64,000 nucleotides of DNA from Amycolatopsis taiwanensis DSM 45107 (lineage in GTDB: Bacteria > Actinomycetota > Actinomycetes > Mycobacteriales > Pseudonocardiaceae), in contig NZ_KI912602.1 in assembly GCF_000519205.1 (NCBI RefSeq), forward strand, positions 207,127-271,126, written 5' to 3'. The notes beneath the pieces are model-generated. The model saw nothing but the letters and a program-made list of their open reading frames with translations, was not told where the DNA came from and ran no database searches. This document shows positions 25,547 to 34,671 of the stretch, one piece after another; positions within the stretch are counted from its first letter, which is position 1, and each line of letters opens with the position of its first letter. The position numbers and the translations under genes are program-made.

Positions 25547-26985
25547 GGAACCTGCCTTTCGGTGGTGAGAGATTCGGGGGTGTCCGTGGCGAGCAGCCGG
25601 GCGGCCGAGGTCAGTCCCTCCCGTCGCGTGCGCCACAGCACGAAGGAGACCACCAGGCCGAGGAGCAGCCAGCCACCCACGATCGCCGCCGCCAGGTTCA
25701 ACGGCCACTCGGGCAGCGGCCACACCGTGTAGTACAGGCCGACGAGCAGGATCGCGCTCGCCGCGACGGGGATCACGCCGTGGCGGATGAAGTTCCATTC
25801 AGGACGGTGCCTGGTCCGGAACAGCCGGATCACCGACAGGTTGCCCAGTACGTACACCACGATCACACCCAGGGTGACGAACAGGCCGACGAAACTGAAG
25901 GCGCCGGTTGGGGTGAGCCAGAATCCCACACCGAGGCACACCGCGACGTTGAGCAGCATGGTCAAGGTGAGCGCGCCTACCGGGGTGCGGTGTTTCGGGT
26001 GCAGCCGGGCGAGGCGTCGCGGCAGAATTCCGTTTCGCCCCAAGGTGTAGAGCACTCGCGCACCCGCGTTCTGGCCCGCGAGTGCGGTCGCCAGCGAGGA
26101 GTTGAGCAGCGCGAACGCCAGGAAGAGCCAGGCCCAGCCGGAGAATCGGTCCGCGAGGGCGAAGAAGGCGTTCTCTCCCTCTCCGATGTCACCGATCGAG
26201 GCGCTGCCCCAACTCGTCACCATCGCGTATCCGGCGAGGACCCAGATCAACCCGACGGCGATGATGGAGATCACCACGGTACGCGGAATGGCCCGGCGAG
26301 GATTCGCCGTCTCCTCGGCGAGCGGCGCCGCGGACTCGAAACCGGTGAACAACAACACCCCGAACGCGAACGCAAGGAACACGGTGTTCGTGTCGCTGCC
26401 CGTGGGCAGCCGGAACGGTTCGAGCGAGAACGCCGGCGATCCGTTGCGGAGGATCAACACGATCGCGAACGCCACGATGATCAGGCTTTCCAGCGCACCG
26501 ACGGCGACGGTCAACCGGGCCGAGGGCTGGATACCGCGCACGGTCGCGAAGTGCACCACCGCGAGCAGCACCAGCACGATGACCCACCACGGCACGTGAA
26601 TGCCGAGGTTCTGCTCGATGACCGGATCGAGAATGCCCGCGGTGAACAGCACCGCGATCGTCGGAATCAGCGGATCGTAGAGAAAATATGCCCAGGCCGT
26701 GACGAATCCGGCCCGCTCGCCAAGGCCATGGCTGACATAGCTGTAGTACCCGCCCGACGAAGGCAGCTTGCGGGCCAGGGCCGACACACACAGTCCGGTC
26801 AACAGGACGGCGACCAGCGCCATCACCAGGATCAGCGGCACCGCCATGCCGACCAGGCCGGCCAGTGCCGGTCCGATGACGATGATGCCCAGCGCGGGCC
26901 CGAGATGACTGACCGCCTGGAAGATCACCTCGCCTTGACCGAGCACGCCTTTGTTCAGGCCGCCGGGAGTAGCACCGTCCGCCAT
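25543..26985 (-). CDS. APC-superfamily amino acid/amine permease
   Basis: 480 residues from ATG 26985, preceded by GAGGTGG; the longer frame to 27330 is a shadow of the glutamine-synthetase-like gene. About 12 to 13 hydrophobic helices can be counted. The first carries GEVIFQAVSHLGPALGI, followed by LPSSGGYYSYVSHGLGERAGF, typical of APC transporters, and FAFGVLLFTGFESAAPLAEE. It should import an amino acid or amine as substrate for the operon. Its stop overlaps the aldehyde dehydrogenase start by 4 bp. Confidence 0.88.
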   Translation of the reverse strand: MADGATPGGLNKGVLGQGEVIFQAVSHLGPALGIIVIGPALAGLVGMAVPLILVMALVAVLLTGLCVSALARKLPSSGGYYSYVSHGLGERAGFVTAWAYFLYDPLIPTIAVLFTAGILDPVIEQNLGIHVPWWVIVLVLLAVVHFATVRGIQPSARLTVAVGALESLIIVAFAIVLILRNGSPAFSLEPFRLPTGSDTNTVFLAFAFGVLLFTGFESAAPLAEETANPRRAIPRTVVISIIAVGLIWVLAGYAMVTSWGSASIGDIGEGENAFFALADRFSGWAWLFLAFALLNSSLATALAGQNAGARVLYTLGRNGILPRRLARLHPKHRTPVGALTLTMLLNVAVCLGVGFWLTPTGAFSFVGLFVTLGVIVVYVLGNLSVIRLFRTRHRPEWNFIRHGVIPVAASAILLVGLYYTVWPLPEWPLNLAAAIVGGWLLLGLVVSFVLWRTRREGLTSAARLLATDTPESLTTERQVP

Positions 26986-27082
26986 GATGGACCACCTCGA
27001 GTCAGGAAAGATCGGCCAGTCGGGTCGGCATCCACCCGGCTGACGCGGGGAAGGCCTCGGGGTGAATCGGCTCGTGCCGAAA

Positions 27083-28438
27083 TCAAATACTCTCGAAATA
27101 GCGGTCGCGGTCCCAGTCACTGACGGACCGGAGGAAGTCGCGCCACTCGTTCCGTGCCACCGCGGCGTAGTGTTTGGTGACGTTCTTCTGGAAGGCAGCC
27201 GCGGCGAAGGCGCTGCGCTCGAACCGATCGGCCGCCTCTCCGAGAGTGTCCGGAAGCTCCTCGTGTCGCTCCGAATACGCGTCGCCGAGGCTGGGTTCGC
27301 CCGGGTCGGTGCCACGTGCCATGCCGTCACGCATGCTCGCCAGGACGGCGGCCGTTGCCAGATAGGGGTTCACATCGGCGCCGGGCAACCGCATTTCCAG
27401 CCGGTTGGCTTCCGGGGAACCGGTGATCAGCCGACAGGTCGTGGTGCGGTTGTCGAACCCCCAGGTGAGGCCGTTTCCGGCGAAATCGGTGCTCAGAATG
27501 CGCCGCATCGAGTTGACCGTGGGCGCGTAAAAGAGCATCAGATCGGCCGTATGGTCGAGTAGACCGCCCACCGCGTGCGAGAGCGGGGCACTGACCGTGC
27601 GCGCGGCTTGCCCGTCGTAGAACGGGAACCCGCCAGAGTCGTCCTTAATGGACACGTGTACGTGACACGACGATCCCATGCCGTCGGTGAGCGGCCGGGC
27701 CATGAACGTCGCGGTCATTCCGTGCGAGCGGGCCAGATCCTGGACGGCGCTTTTGAACAACACGTGCCGGTCCGCCGTCGCCAGCGCGTCGGCGTATTCG
27801 AGGTTGATTTCCCATTGGCCGAGCCCGTACTCCGCCTGCGCCACCTCAACCGGAATACCGCTTTCCTCCAGGGTGCGGCGGACCGTGCGGAAGAACGGTT
27901 CCATCGCATTGCCCGGTGCTATGGCGTAGTCGGAACGGGCGAGCGTCGTGGGGTCGAGATCGCGGTAACCCGCCCGGCGCAACCGTTCGGGCGTGCCATG
28001 GTATAGGTGGAACTCCAGCTCGGTGGCCGTGTAGGGCGTCAAGCCGTCGTCGGACAGCCGGCGGATCTGGTCCCGGAGGATGGTCCGCGGGGCGACCGAA
28101 AGCGGCTCGCCGGTGTCCTCGTCCACCGAATCGGCCAGGCAGATCGCGGTGCCTTCCAGCCACGCGGCGCGACGCAGGGTGGTCAGATCGGGCAGTAGTC
28201 GGAAATCGTGCCAGCCGGTGTGGCCACCAGCGAAGTCGACCTTCAGCGCCCCGAGATCCTGAGTCACGTCCCAGGCGTAGACGCAGGTGCACACGTGGAC
28301 ACCAGCCTGGATCACCCGGCGAAAGGAGCGAACCGGCATCCTCTTGCCGAACAACCGGCCGTACATGTCGACACCGGCGACCACGACGGTGTCGATGCCC
28401 AAACCGTCTAATTCGGACAGTTCGATCACATCGGTCAT
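27083..28438 (-). CDS. Glutamine-synthetase-family ligase (gamma-glutamyl-amine synthetase type)
   Basis: 451 residues. The start is ATG 28438, overlapping the SDR stop as ATGA. GS-fold motifs: TATELEFHLY (metal-binding Glu), QAEYGLGQWEINLEYADAL, FMARPLTDGMGSSCHVHVSI (metal-binding His), then NRTTTCRLITGSPEANRLEMRLPGADVNPYLATAAVLAS. The regulatory adenylylation Tyr loop of GlnA-I is absent. Together with a neighbouring gamma-glutamyl hydrolase and aldehyde dehydrogenase, this fits an enzyme that joins glutamate to an amine, as PuuA and GlnA3/GlnA4 do. The amine is unknown. Confidence 0.88.
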   Translation of the reverse strand: MTDVIELSELDGLGIDTVVVAGVDMYGRLFGKRMPVRSFRRVIQAGVHVCTCVYAWDVTQDLGALKVDFAGGHTGWHDFRLLPDLTTLRRAAWLEGTAICLADSVDEDTGEPLSVAPRTILRDQIRRLSDDGLTPYTATELEFHLYHGTPERLRRAGYRDLDPTTLARSDYAIAPGNAMEPFFRTVRRTLEESGIPVEVAQAEYGLGQWEINLEYADALATADRHVLFKSAVQDLARSHGMTATFMARPLTDGMGSSCHVHVSIKDDSGGFPFYDGQAARTVSAPLSHAVGGLLDHTADLMLFYAPTVNSMRRILSTDFAGNGLTWGFDNRTTTCRLITGSPEANRLEMRLPGADVNPYLATAAVLASMRDGMARGTDPGEPSLGDAYSERHEELPDTLGEAADRFERSAFAAAAFQKNVTKHYAAVARNEWRDFLRSVSDWDRDRYFESI

Positions 28439-29205
28439 CGCGCCAGCCACCCCCCGTCGACCGGCAGTTGCACCCCACTGATGTAGGAGGCGTCGTCGGA
28501 AAGCAGGAAGGAAACCGCGGCGGCCATGTCCTCGGGCTTGCCCATACGCGGGACCAGCAGTCGAGCCTTCATCGCGTCGAGCACTTCCGGCGCAGTGAGA
28601 TCGACCCCCGGAAGGAAGTTCGTGGGCACCGGGCCCGGCGCGATCGCGTTGACCCGTACGTTGTAACGGGACAGCTCCACGGCCAGCGCCTTGGTCAGCA
28701 TCTTCACGCCTCCCTTCGACGCATTGTAGTGCACCTGGGCGAATCCCTGCGAGGAAACCACCACATCGGCCTCTACTGTGGACAGATTGACCACCGCGCC
28801 GCGCATCGACTCACGAAAATACGGAACGGCGAGTTGCGTGACGACGTAGACGCCTTTGAGGTTGACATCCACGACGAGATCCCACTCTTCGTCGGTCAAC
28901 TCCTCCAAAGAGGACATCGTGATCAATCCCGCATTGTTCACGAGGTAGTCGAACCGTCCCCAAGCGTCCACAGCGGCTTCGAAAGCCGCCTTCACCGTGA
29001 CCCGGTCCCGGACGTCGGCGGCCAGCGCGAGCGCGGTGCCCGACTCCTCCTCGATCGCCTTGACGGTTTCGGCGGCACGAGACTGGTCGACATCGACGCA
29101 GGCCACGCGGGCACCCTCACGAGCCAGCCGCAGCGCGATCCCGCGGCCGATACCGGATCCGGCACCGGTCACGAGCGCGACGCGGTTTTCATGCGATGGC
29201 GACAT
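28435..29205 (-). CDS. Short-chain dehydrogenase/reductase
   Basis: 256 residues from ATG 29205 behind AAGGAGAG. Classical SDR set: VTGAGSGIGRGIA (cofactor), DVDQSRA (Asp after the second strand, favouring NAD), NNAG, and the active site Ser-STVEAD, Tyr-HYNASKGG with Lys. The C-terminal PVDGGW is typical. Its start overlaps the end of the amidotransferase gene by 17 bp and its stop overlaps the ligase start by 4 bp, so it is tightly coupled in the operon. The likely role is oxidation of an alcohol or hemiaminal-derived intermediate. Confidence 0.9.
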   Translation of the reverse strand: MSPSHENRVALVTGAGSGIGRGIALRLAREGARVACVDVDQSRAAETVKAIEEESGTALALAADVRDRVTVKAAFEAAVDAWGRFDYLVNNAGLITMSSLEELTDEEWDLVVDVNLKGVYVVTQLAVPYFRESMRGAVVNLSTVEADVVVSSQGFAQVHYNASKGGVKMLTKALAVELSRYNVRVNAIAPGPVPTNFLPGVDLTAPEVLDAMKARLLVPRMGKPEDMAAAVSFLLSDDASYISGVQLPVDGGWLAR

Positions 29206-29947
29206 ATTCACTCTCCTTGGCTTGTGTGGCGTTGCATCGCAGCCGCGCCTGGTCGACCAGCCAGTGGAACAGCGGGTCGGTGGTGTCGAACATTTCCGGG
29301 TGCCACTGGACGCCGAGCGTGGGAGCGCCGTCGGCTTCGATCGCCTCCACCACACCGTCCGGAGCCCGGCCCACGACCCGCAATCCGTGGCCGACCTCGT
29401 CGACCGCTTGGTGGTGCAGGCTGTTGACGGTCACGTTCGCGCCGAACAGTGCATGCGGGATCGACCCTTCGGCCAGGGCAACCGGATGCGCACGATGGCC
29501 GCGCGGATAACCGAGGAAGCTGTGTGCCTCGCCGGCATCTGGGGGCAGATGCGGCACGAGCGTGCCGCCCCGGCTTAAATTGATCAGCTGGGCCCCGCGA
29601 CAGATACCGAGGACCGGCAGGCCCGAAGTCGTCGCGGCCTCCAGCAACGCGAATTCGAACGCGTCCCGCCGCGGGTCCAGCGGGGTGGCCTCCGGCCCGG
29701 GAGCCCGCCCATAACGGCGAGGGTCGATGTCGGCACCGCCGGACAGCAACAGGCCGTCGAGCCGATCGACGACCGCGCGCGGATCGCTGTCCATGCTCAG
29801 CAGCACCGGGATTCCGCCCGCGGCGGCGACGGAGGCCGCGTAGTCGGCGAAGAACACTTCGACCACGGCGTCGGCGAGGCTGGGCGGAGCCGACGGGCCG
29901 GCGAGCTGGCGGCGCCCGCTGAGGCCGATCAACGGCTTATGGGTCAT
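29189..29947 (-). CDS. Class I glutamine amidotransferase-like gamma-glutamyl hydrolase (PuuD type)
   Basis: 252 residues from ATG 29947. PuuD-like peptidase C26: LLLSGGADIDPRRYG, the nucleophile elbow VLGICRGAQLINLSRGG (Cys), VNSLHHQAVDEVG, and the GVQWHPEMF His-Glu pair. PuuD removes the glutamyl group from gamma-glutamyl-GABA. Here it would release the acid product of an amine that was glutamylated by the ligase two genes on. It is the first gene of the leftward operon and divergent from a GntR regulator. Confidence 0.9.
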   Translation of the reverse strand: MTHKPLIGLSGRRQLAGPSAPPSLADAVVEVFFADYAASVAAAGGIPVLLSMDSDPRAVVDRLDGLLLSGGADIDPRRYGRAPGPEATPLDPRRDAFEFALLEAATTSGLPVLGICRGAQLINLSRGGTLVPHLPPDAGEAHSFLGYPRGHRAHPVALAEGSIPHALFGANVTVNSLHHQAVDEVGHGLRVVGRAPDGVVEAIEADGAPTLGVQWHPEMFDTTDPLFHWLVDQARLRCNATQAKESEYVAIA

Positions 29948-30000
29948 AGGGATGACGTTAGAACCTTTGACTTCCCAGGTCAACGGTGCGGACACCGGGT

Positions 30001-30015
30001 ATTAGTGGATCTAAT
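30001..30015. promoter_or_regulatory. Palindrome ATTAGTGGATCTAAT in the divergent promoter region
   Basis: Arms ATTAG/CTAAT with a 5-bp spacer, 9 bp before the GntR start. A second inverted pair TTGAC/GTCAA lies about 30-35 bp upstream. The TAGTnnnnCTA core resembles FadR-type GntR operators. The likely ligand is the adjacent regulator, which would control both divergent operons. Confidence 0.6.
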
Positions 30016-30024
30016 GTAAGACCT

Positions 30025-30729
30025 ATGGACTTCGAGTTCACGACCCCGACCGTGAGCGAGGACATCGCCGCGCGACTTCGCACCCTCATCCACTCCGGCG
30101 AACTGGGTCCGGGAGACCGGCTGCCGCCGGAGCGGGAACTGGCAGAACGTATGCGCGTCGGTCGAGTCAGCCTCCGTGAAGCGATCCGCCTGCTCCAGGC
30201 CAGCGGCTACGTCGAGGTCCGCCGCGGTGCCACCGGCGGCACGTTCGTCACCCAGCTCGACCGCCCGTATCAGGACTGGTTGCGGCAGATGCGCAACCGC
30301 GTCGACGAGATCGGGGACATCCTCGACCTGAGGATCGGGCTCGAAGCGCGGGCCGCGGCATTGGCCGCCCGCCGTCGCACCGACGCGCAACTGTCCGCCA
30401 TGGCCACGGCCATCGACCAACTAGCCAGTTCGGACAGCCGCACCTCGTTCCGTGCCGCCGATGCCGCGTTCCATGGCGCGGTCGCCGCGGCCGCGCACAA
30501 CAAGCGGCTGGAGACGGCGATCGCCCAGGCCCGGGGGGAAATGTTCACCCCGGTCGACCGGCTCGTCTATACCGAACTGATCATGTCGAGTCAGGCCGCC
30601 CACGCCGCGGTGCACGAGGCGATCCGGGACCGCAACGCGGAACTCGCCGCCCGCGCGATGGAGTCCCATCTCGAGCAGACGCGACAGGAACTGCATCACG
30701 TCATTTTCGGCGGCTCCCGAACCGAGTAG
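30025..30729 (+). CDS. FadR-subfamily GntR transcriptional regulator
   Basis: 234 residues from ATG 30025. N-terminal winged helix: DIAARLRTLIHSGELGPGDRLPPERELAERMRVGRVSLREAIRLLQASGYVEVRRGATGGTFV, followed by an all-helical FCD-type ligand domain (LDLRIGLEARAAALAARR, with FHGAVAAAAHNKRLE carrying a metal-binding His). It starts the rightward unit with the ferredoxin, reductase and P450 genes and is divergent from the amine operon. It probably represses both in the absence of the substrate or a derived acid. Confidence 0.92.
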   Translation: MDFEFTTPTVSEDIAARLRTLIHSGELGPGDRLPPERELAERMRVGRVSLREAIRLLQASGYVEVRRGATGGTFVTQLDRPYQDWLRQMRNRVDEIGDILDLRIGLEARAAALAARRRTDAQLSAMATAIDQLASSDSRTSFRAADAAFHGAVAAAAHNKRLETAIAQARGEMFTPVDRLVYTELIMSSQAAHAAVHEAIRDRNAELAARAMESHLEQTRQELHHVIFGGSRTE

Positions 30730-30800
30730 CCAGCGAACGTCCGATTCTGCCCCCACACTGGAAAGGAACAGGGGGCCGAAGCGACGGACGGAGTCGTGGG

Positions 30801-31010
30801 ATGCGCGTCGTTGTGGACCTCACCCGCTGCCAGGGCTACGCGCAGTGCGTGTTCCTCGCACCGGACGTGTTCCGGCTGCACGGGGAAGAGAGCCTGCTGT
30901 ACACCCCGGCCGTGGCCGACGATCAGCTGGATCGGGTGCGGCAGGCGGTGGCGGCATGTCCGGTCCAGGCCATCCTCCTCGGTGACGAGGTGAGCACAGG
31001 TGGCCGGTGA
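30801..31010 (+). CDS. [3Fe-4S]-type ferredoxin for the P450
   Basis: 69 residues, the small ferredoxin class that accompanies actinobacterial P450s. Cluster ligands are in CQGYAQC and the distal ACPVQAI. The usual third Cys between these two is replaced by Ala (QGYAQC), as in [3Fe-4S] members. It passes electrons from the reductase encoded next to it, whose start overlaps by 11 bp, to the P450 heme. Confidence 0.9.
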   Translation: MRVVVDLTRCQGYAQCVFLAPDVFRLHGEESLLYTPAVADDQLDRVRQAVAACPVQAILLGDEVSTGGR

Positions 31011-32370
31011 CCTGCAGGAAGGCCGCATCGTCATCGTTGGCGCGTCGCTGGCCGGGTTGCGAGCCGCCGAGGCGCTGCGTGATGAGGGTTTCACCGGCTC
31101 ACTGACCGTGGTGGGAGATGAGCCCTATCCGCCCTACGACCGGCCGCCGCTGTCCAAACAGGTGCTGCTCGGCCAGGCAGCGGCGGAGGCCACCGGACTG
31201 CCGATGCGCCGGGACCCGGGGGCCGGCTGGCGGCTGGGCGTGCGCGCCACCGGCCTGGATGCCCTCGGAAAACGGGTGATGCTGGCCGACGGCGAGTCGC
31301 TGCGGTTCGACCGGCTGCTGATCGCCACCGGGACTCGGGCACGACCCTGGCCGATCCCGGAGGAGGCCGCGCTGGACGGGGTGTTCACCCTGCGCACCCG
31401 CGGTGACGCTAGGGAGTTGGCCGAGCGGCTGGCTGCCGGGCCGCGGCGGGTGCTGGTGATCGGCGGCGGCTTCACCGGCTCGGAGATCGCCTCGGCCTGC
31501 CGGGCCCGGGGGCTGGACGTCACGGTCGCCGAACGCGGGCCCGCACCTCTGGTGGGCGCGCTCGGCGGGACCCTGTCGAAGCTCGCCGCCGCGATGCAGC
31601 GGTTCCACGGTGTGGACCTGCGCTGCGGCGTGACGGTCACCGCCCTGCGCGGGAACGGCAACGGCCGGTTCACGGGTGCAGACCTGTCCGACGGCAGCCG
31701 CGTCGAGGCAGACGTGTGCGTCGTGGCCTTGGGGGCGGTCCGCAACGTCGAGTGGCTGGCGGACTCCGGGCTGGCCGCGGGCCCGCGCGGGATCGCCTGC
31801 GACGCCGGGTGCCGGGCCTTCAACATGTACGGGATCGTCACCGACGACGTCTTCGTGGCCGGTGACGTTTCCCGGTTCCCGCACCCGCTGTTCGCATACC
31901 AGATGCTTTCCCTGGAGCACTGGGGAAACGCGGTCGCTCAGGCGGAGGTGGCGGCGCACAACATGGTCAATCCGGGGCCGCTGCGGCGCCCGCACCTCGC
32001 GCTCCCGACGTTCTGGTCGAGCCAGTTCGGGCTCAACATCAAGTCGGTCGGCGTACCCACCTTCTCGGACCAGGTCGTCATCGCACAGGGATCGCTGGAG
32101 GAACGTCGCCTGGCGATGGTCTACGGCTACCAGGGGCGGGTCACCGCCGCGGTCACCGTCGACATGGCCAAGTCGCTCGAGTACTACCAGCACCTGATCG
32201 AAAGCGCCGCCCCGTTCCCGCCCGCGCCCGGTGCGGCGGACCGTCCGCTCGCGGCCGAGATCCCGATTCCCTCCGATGTGCCGGATCCGAAGGGGCTTTC
32301 CCACGGCCCCACCGTGGCGCTCACCGGTTACCTTCCCGACCGCCGGCTGACCGTGGTGCGGCACGGCTGA
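31000..32370 (+). CDS. FAD-dependent ferredoxin reductase
   Basis: 456 residues from GTG 31000. Pyridine-nucleotide-disulphide-like fold: FAD site IVIVGASLAGLRAAEALRDEG, PPYDRPPLSKQVLLG, the NAD(P) site RVLVIGGGFTGSEIASACRA, and VFVAGDVSRF before the C-terminal part. A roughly 50-residue tail extends beyond usual members. The gene overlaps the ferredoxin gene and lies 20 bp before the P450 gene, so the three components form one electron chain. Confidence 0.92.
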   Translation: MAGDLQEGRIVIVGASLAGLRAAEALRDEGFTGSLTVVGDEPYPPYDRPPLSKQVLLGQAAAEATGLPMRRDPGAGWRLGVRATGLDALGKRVMLADGESLRFDRLLIATGTRARPWPIPEEAALDGVFTLRTRGDARELAERLAAGPRRVLVIGGGFTGSEIASACRARGLDVTVAERGPAPLVGALGGTLSKLAAAMQRFHGVDLRCGVTVTALRGNGNGRFTGADLSDGSRVEADVCVVALGAVRNVEWLADSGLAAGPRGIACDAGCRAFNMYGIVTDDVFVAGDVSRFPHPLFAYQMLSLEHWGNAVAQAEVAAHNMVNPGPLRRPHLALPTFWSSQFGLNIKSVGVPTFSDQVVIAQGSLEERRLAMVYGYQGRVTAAVTVDMAKSLEYYQHLIESAAPFPPAPGAADRPLAAEIPIPSDVPDPKGLSHGPTVALTGYLPDRRLTVVRHG

Positions 32371-32390
32371 GAAATCGCACGAGGAGAACC

Positions 32391-33602
32391 ATGACCGCCG
32401 ACACCCTGCTGGACCGGATCACCGACTACGCCAACCGACCCGACCCCTACCCGCTGTACGCGGAACTTCGCGAAGCCGGTCCCGTGGTAGGGCAGGCGGA
32501 TGGCAGCAGCTACCTGGTAGGCACCTACCACGAGATCAACGCCCTGCTCCACGACCCGCGGCTCAGTGCGGATCCCCGCAAGGGCCCACCCGGATCCGCC
32601 GATCTGTCCGAGGAGGCGCCGGAGCCGCCGTTTTTGACTCTCGACGATCCCGAGCACCACCGGCTGCGCACTTTGGCCATGCGACCGTTCGGCCCGCCGC
32701 ACAGTCCCGGCCGGGTCGACGCCATGCGCGGCCGGATCTACGAAATCACCGAGGAACTGATCGCGGCGCTGGATGATCGCACCCGGATCGACATCGTCGA
32801 CGACTTCGCCTATCCGCTGCCCGTCACGGTCATCTGCCGGCTCCTCGTCCCGCGCGAGGACGAGCCGCTGTTCCGGGGATGGTCCGACACTCTCGTCGCG
32901 TCCACCGACCTGCGGCCCGGGCAGGACGGTTCCGAGCCGATCCAGGCCTCCCGGCGAGCCCGGCTCGAGATGGGCCAGTACCTGGTGGACCTGGCCGAAC
33001 AGCGCCGCGGCCGGCCGGGCGAGGACATGCTCTCCGCCTTCGTCAACGAACTCGACCCGGCCCTGCGGCTCACCCGTGAGGAATTGGCGAGCACCGCCGT
33101 ACTGCTGCTCGTCGCCGGACACGAGACCACGGTCAACCTGATCACCAACGGGGTCCTCACCCTGCTGCGCCACCCCGACCAACTCGACCGGCTGCGCCGT
33201 GACCCGGGGCTGCTGCCCGGTGCGATCGAGGAACAGCTGCGCTACGACGGCCCGGTGCACGCGCGCAGGCGCTACCCTCTCGCCGACATTCACATCGCCG
33301 GTTCCACCATTCCCAAAGGCACGTCCGTCGTACTCATGCTTGCCTCAGGCAACCGCGACCCCAAACGGTTCCACGAGCCCGACCGGTTCGACCCCACTCG
33401 CCCGGACAACCAGCACCTGGGCTTCGGCGGCGGCATCCACCTGTGCTACGGCGCACCGCTCGCCCGCATCGAAGCCCAAACCGCGCTCGGCGCGCTGATC
33501 CCCCGCCTCGGCACCGCAACCCTGGTCGAGGACCCGCCCCCCTACCGGCAGAGCGCCGTGCTGCGCGGACCCCGCCACCTTCCCCTTGATGTCAGTCGTT
33601 AA
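32391..33602 (+). CDS. Cytochrome P450 monooxygenase
   Basis: 403 residues, normal for a class I bacterial P450. Heme-binding FGGGIHLCYGAPLAR with the Cys ligand at residue 352, I-helix AGHETT at 242-247, ExxR EQLR at 281-284. AGGAG precedes the ATG. It is the terminal oxidase of the regulator-ferredoxin-reductase-P450 cassette. The locus layout resembles the Mycobacterium morpholine/piperidine (mor/pip) operons, where a P450 hydroxylates a cyclic amine; that is an inference from context. Its stop overlaps the convergent Lrp gene by 4 bp. Confidence 0.92.
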   Translation: MTADTLLDRITDYANRPDPYPLYAELREAGPVVGQADGSSYLVGTYHEINALLHDPRLSADPRKGPPGSADLSEEAPEPPFLTLDDPEHHRLRTLAMRPFGPPHSPGRVDAMRGRIYEITEELIAALDDRTRIDIVDDFAYPLPVTVICRLLVPREDEPLFRGWSDTLVASTDLRPGQDGSEPIQASRRARLEMGQYLVDLAEQRRGRPGEDMLSAFVNELDPALRLTREELASTAVLLLVAGHETTVNLITNGVLTLLRHPDQLDRLRRDPGLLPGAIEEQLRYDGPVHARRRYPLADIHIAGSTIPKGTSVVLMLASGNRDPKRFHEPDRFDPTRPDNQHLGFGGGIHLCYGAPLARIEAQTALGALIPRLGTATLVEDPPPYRQSAVLRGPRHLPLDVSR

Positions 33603-34567
33603 CGCGGTAGAACCGCACCGGCGCGTTTCACGGTGCGGATCAACGGCGCGGTCTCCATGGTGTGCACGTCCTTGAGCGAGCTAATCCGTTCGGTTAGGTA
33701 CTGGTAGAGGTCGCTGGAATCCCGGCAGATGACCGCGGCGACCAGATTCGTGCGGCCGGTGGTAATGGCGGTGAAGGAAATCTCGGGATGGCGGGCAAGA
33801 TCGTTGGCCACCTTGAGCAATGCGGAGGGTCGAACGGTCAGCCAGAGCCGGGCCTCGGTGTAGTAACCGAGCACGGCGGGTGGGATGTCGACGTCGAAGA
33901 CGAGCACCCCGACCTGGCGGAGATGGTCGATGCGACGTTTCACGGTGGATTCCGACCATCCGGTGTCGGCGGCGAGTTCGGCGTAGGACGCGCGTCCGTC
34001 GCGGGCCAGCGCGGCTAGCAGGGTGTGGTCGCGGTCGTCGAGGTGGATCAAACCCTCCACCTGCTGGGGTGGGGTGGGCCGCAGCCGGGCGGCCTGGTCG
34101 GTGGCGAGCCAGTGCAGGCCCCTCCATTGGTTCGGTCCAGGGCTCCCCAGGAGTGCGTGGGCGGTGACGTCGAGGACGCGGCTGGCGCGTGGCATCTTGT
34201 CCATCAGGAGCTTGTCGCGTTCGGCGTCGTTGGGTGCCTGGAGGTTGCAGGAGATCTCGGTACCACCGGAGAGCACGTGCACCCAGAACGTGTCCGAGCG
34301 GCGGGCAAGCACGGTGGCGATGGCGTCGACGGCGTCCGGGGTGCAGCGCACGCGAATGGTCCACGAGGTGTACCCGAGCAGCAGGCCGTTCGTCGAGCCC
34401 ACGACGCGAAGCACACCGGCCGTGCGCAGGCGCCGGTAGCGGCGGGCCACGGTGTTCTCGGAGACGCCGAGCACGTTCGCGATCATGCTGAACGAGGCTC
34501 TGCCGTCGATCTGCAACGCGTGTACGAGTCCTCGGTCGGTGTCATCGAGAATGGCGGATTCCATCAC
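33599..34567 (-). CDS. Lrp/AsnC-family regulator with two modules
   Basis: 322 residues, about twice the usual Lrp length. Each half has a winged helix (DDTDRGLVHALQIDGRASFSMIANVLGVSENTVARR and DDRDHTLLAALARDGRASYAELAADTGWSESTVKRR), followed by a ligand-type domain. Such double-module regulators are common in actinobacteria. A palindrome overlapping its own start codon suggests autoregulation. It is divergent from the deleted NmrA-like gene. The start is either ATG 34567 or ATG 34564. Confidence 0.9.
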   Translation of the reverse strand: MMESAILDDTDRGLVHALQIDGRASFSMIANVLGVSENTVARRYRRLRTAGVLRVVGSTNGLLLGYTSWTIRVRCTPDAVDAIATVLARRSDTFWVHVLSGGTEISCNLQAPNDAERDKLLMDKMPRASRVLDVTAHALLGSPGPNQWRGLHWLATDQAARLRPTPPQQVEGLIHLDDRDHTLLAALARDGRASYAELAADTGWSESTVKRRIDHLRQVGVLVFDVDIPPAVLGYYTEARLWLTVRPSALLKVANDLARHPEISFTAITTGRTNLVAAVICRDSSDLYQYLTERISSLKDVHTMETAPLIRTVKRAGAVLPR

Positions 34568-34584
34568 ACGAACCTATCTCGTGT
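34566..34584. promoter_or_regulatory. Palindrome ACACGA-n7-TCGTGT at the Lrp start codon
   Basis: Perfect six-base arms separated by ACCTATC. The left arm overlaps the ATG of the Lrp gene, so bound protein would block the leftward start. It lies in the divergent region with the NmrA-like pseudogene, whose ATG is 88 bp away. Likely autoregulatory operator of the Lrp gene. Confidence 0.55.
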
Positions 34585-34671
34585 CGGAAACCGTCAAAAG
34601 CGGGCTGTTGGCTGGCCTGGTGTAGAGCGCCAGGCAACAGTGAACCAGGCCTATAGAGCGAAGGGATTCTG

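Noticed and set aside
24500..27100. Long plus-strand frames of 420 and 533 codons opposite the amine operon
   Set aside because: Arg/His/Gly-rich antisense shadows of the aldehyde dehydrogenase and permease genes.
28750..28770. CTGTCCACA-like DnaA boxes (also near 50630 and 55565)
   Set aside because: Each lies inside a coding region where it encodes Leu-Ser-Thr, and they are scattered, so they do not form an origin.
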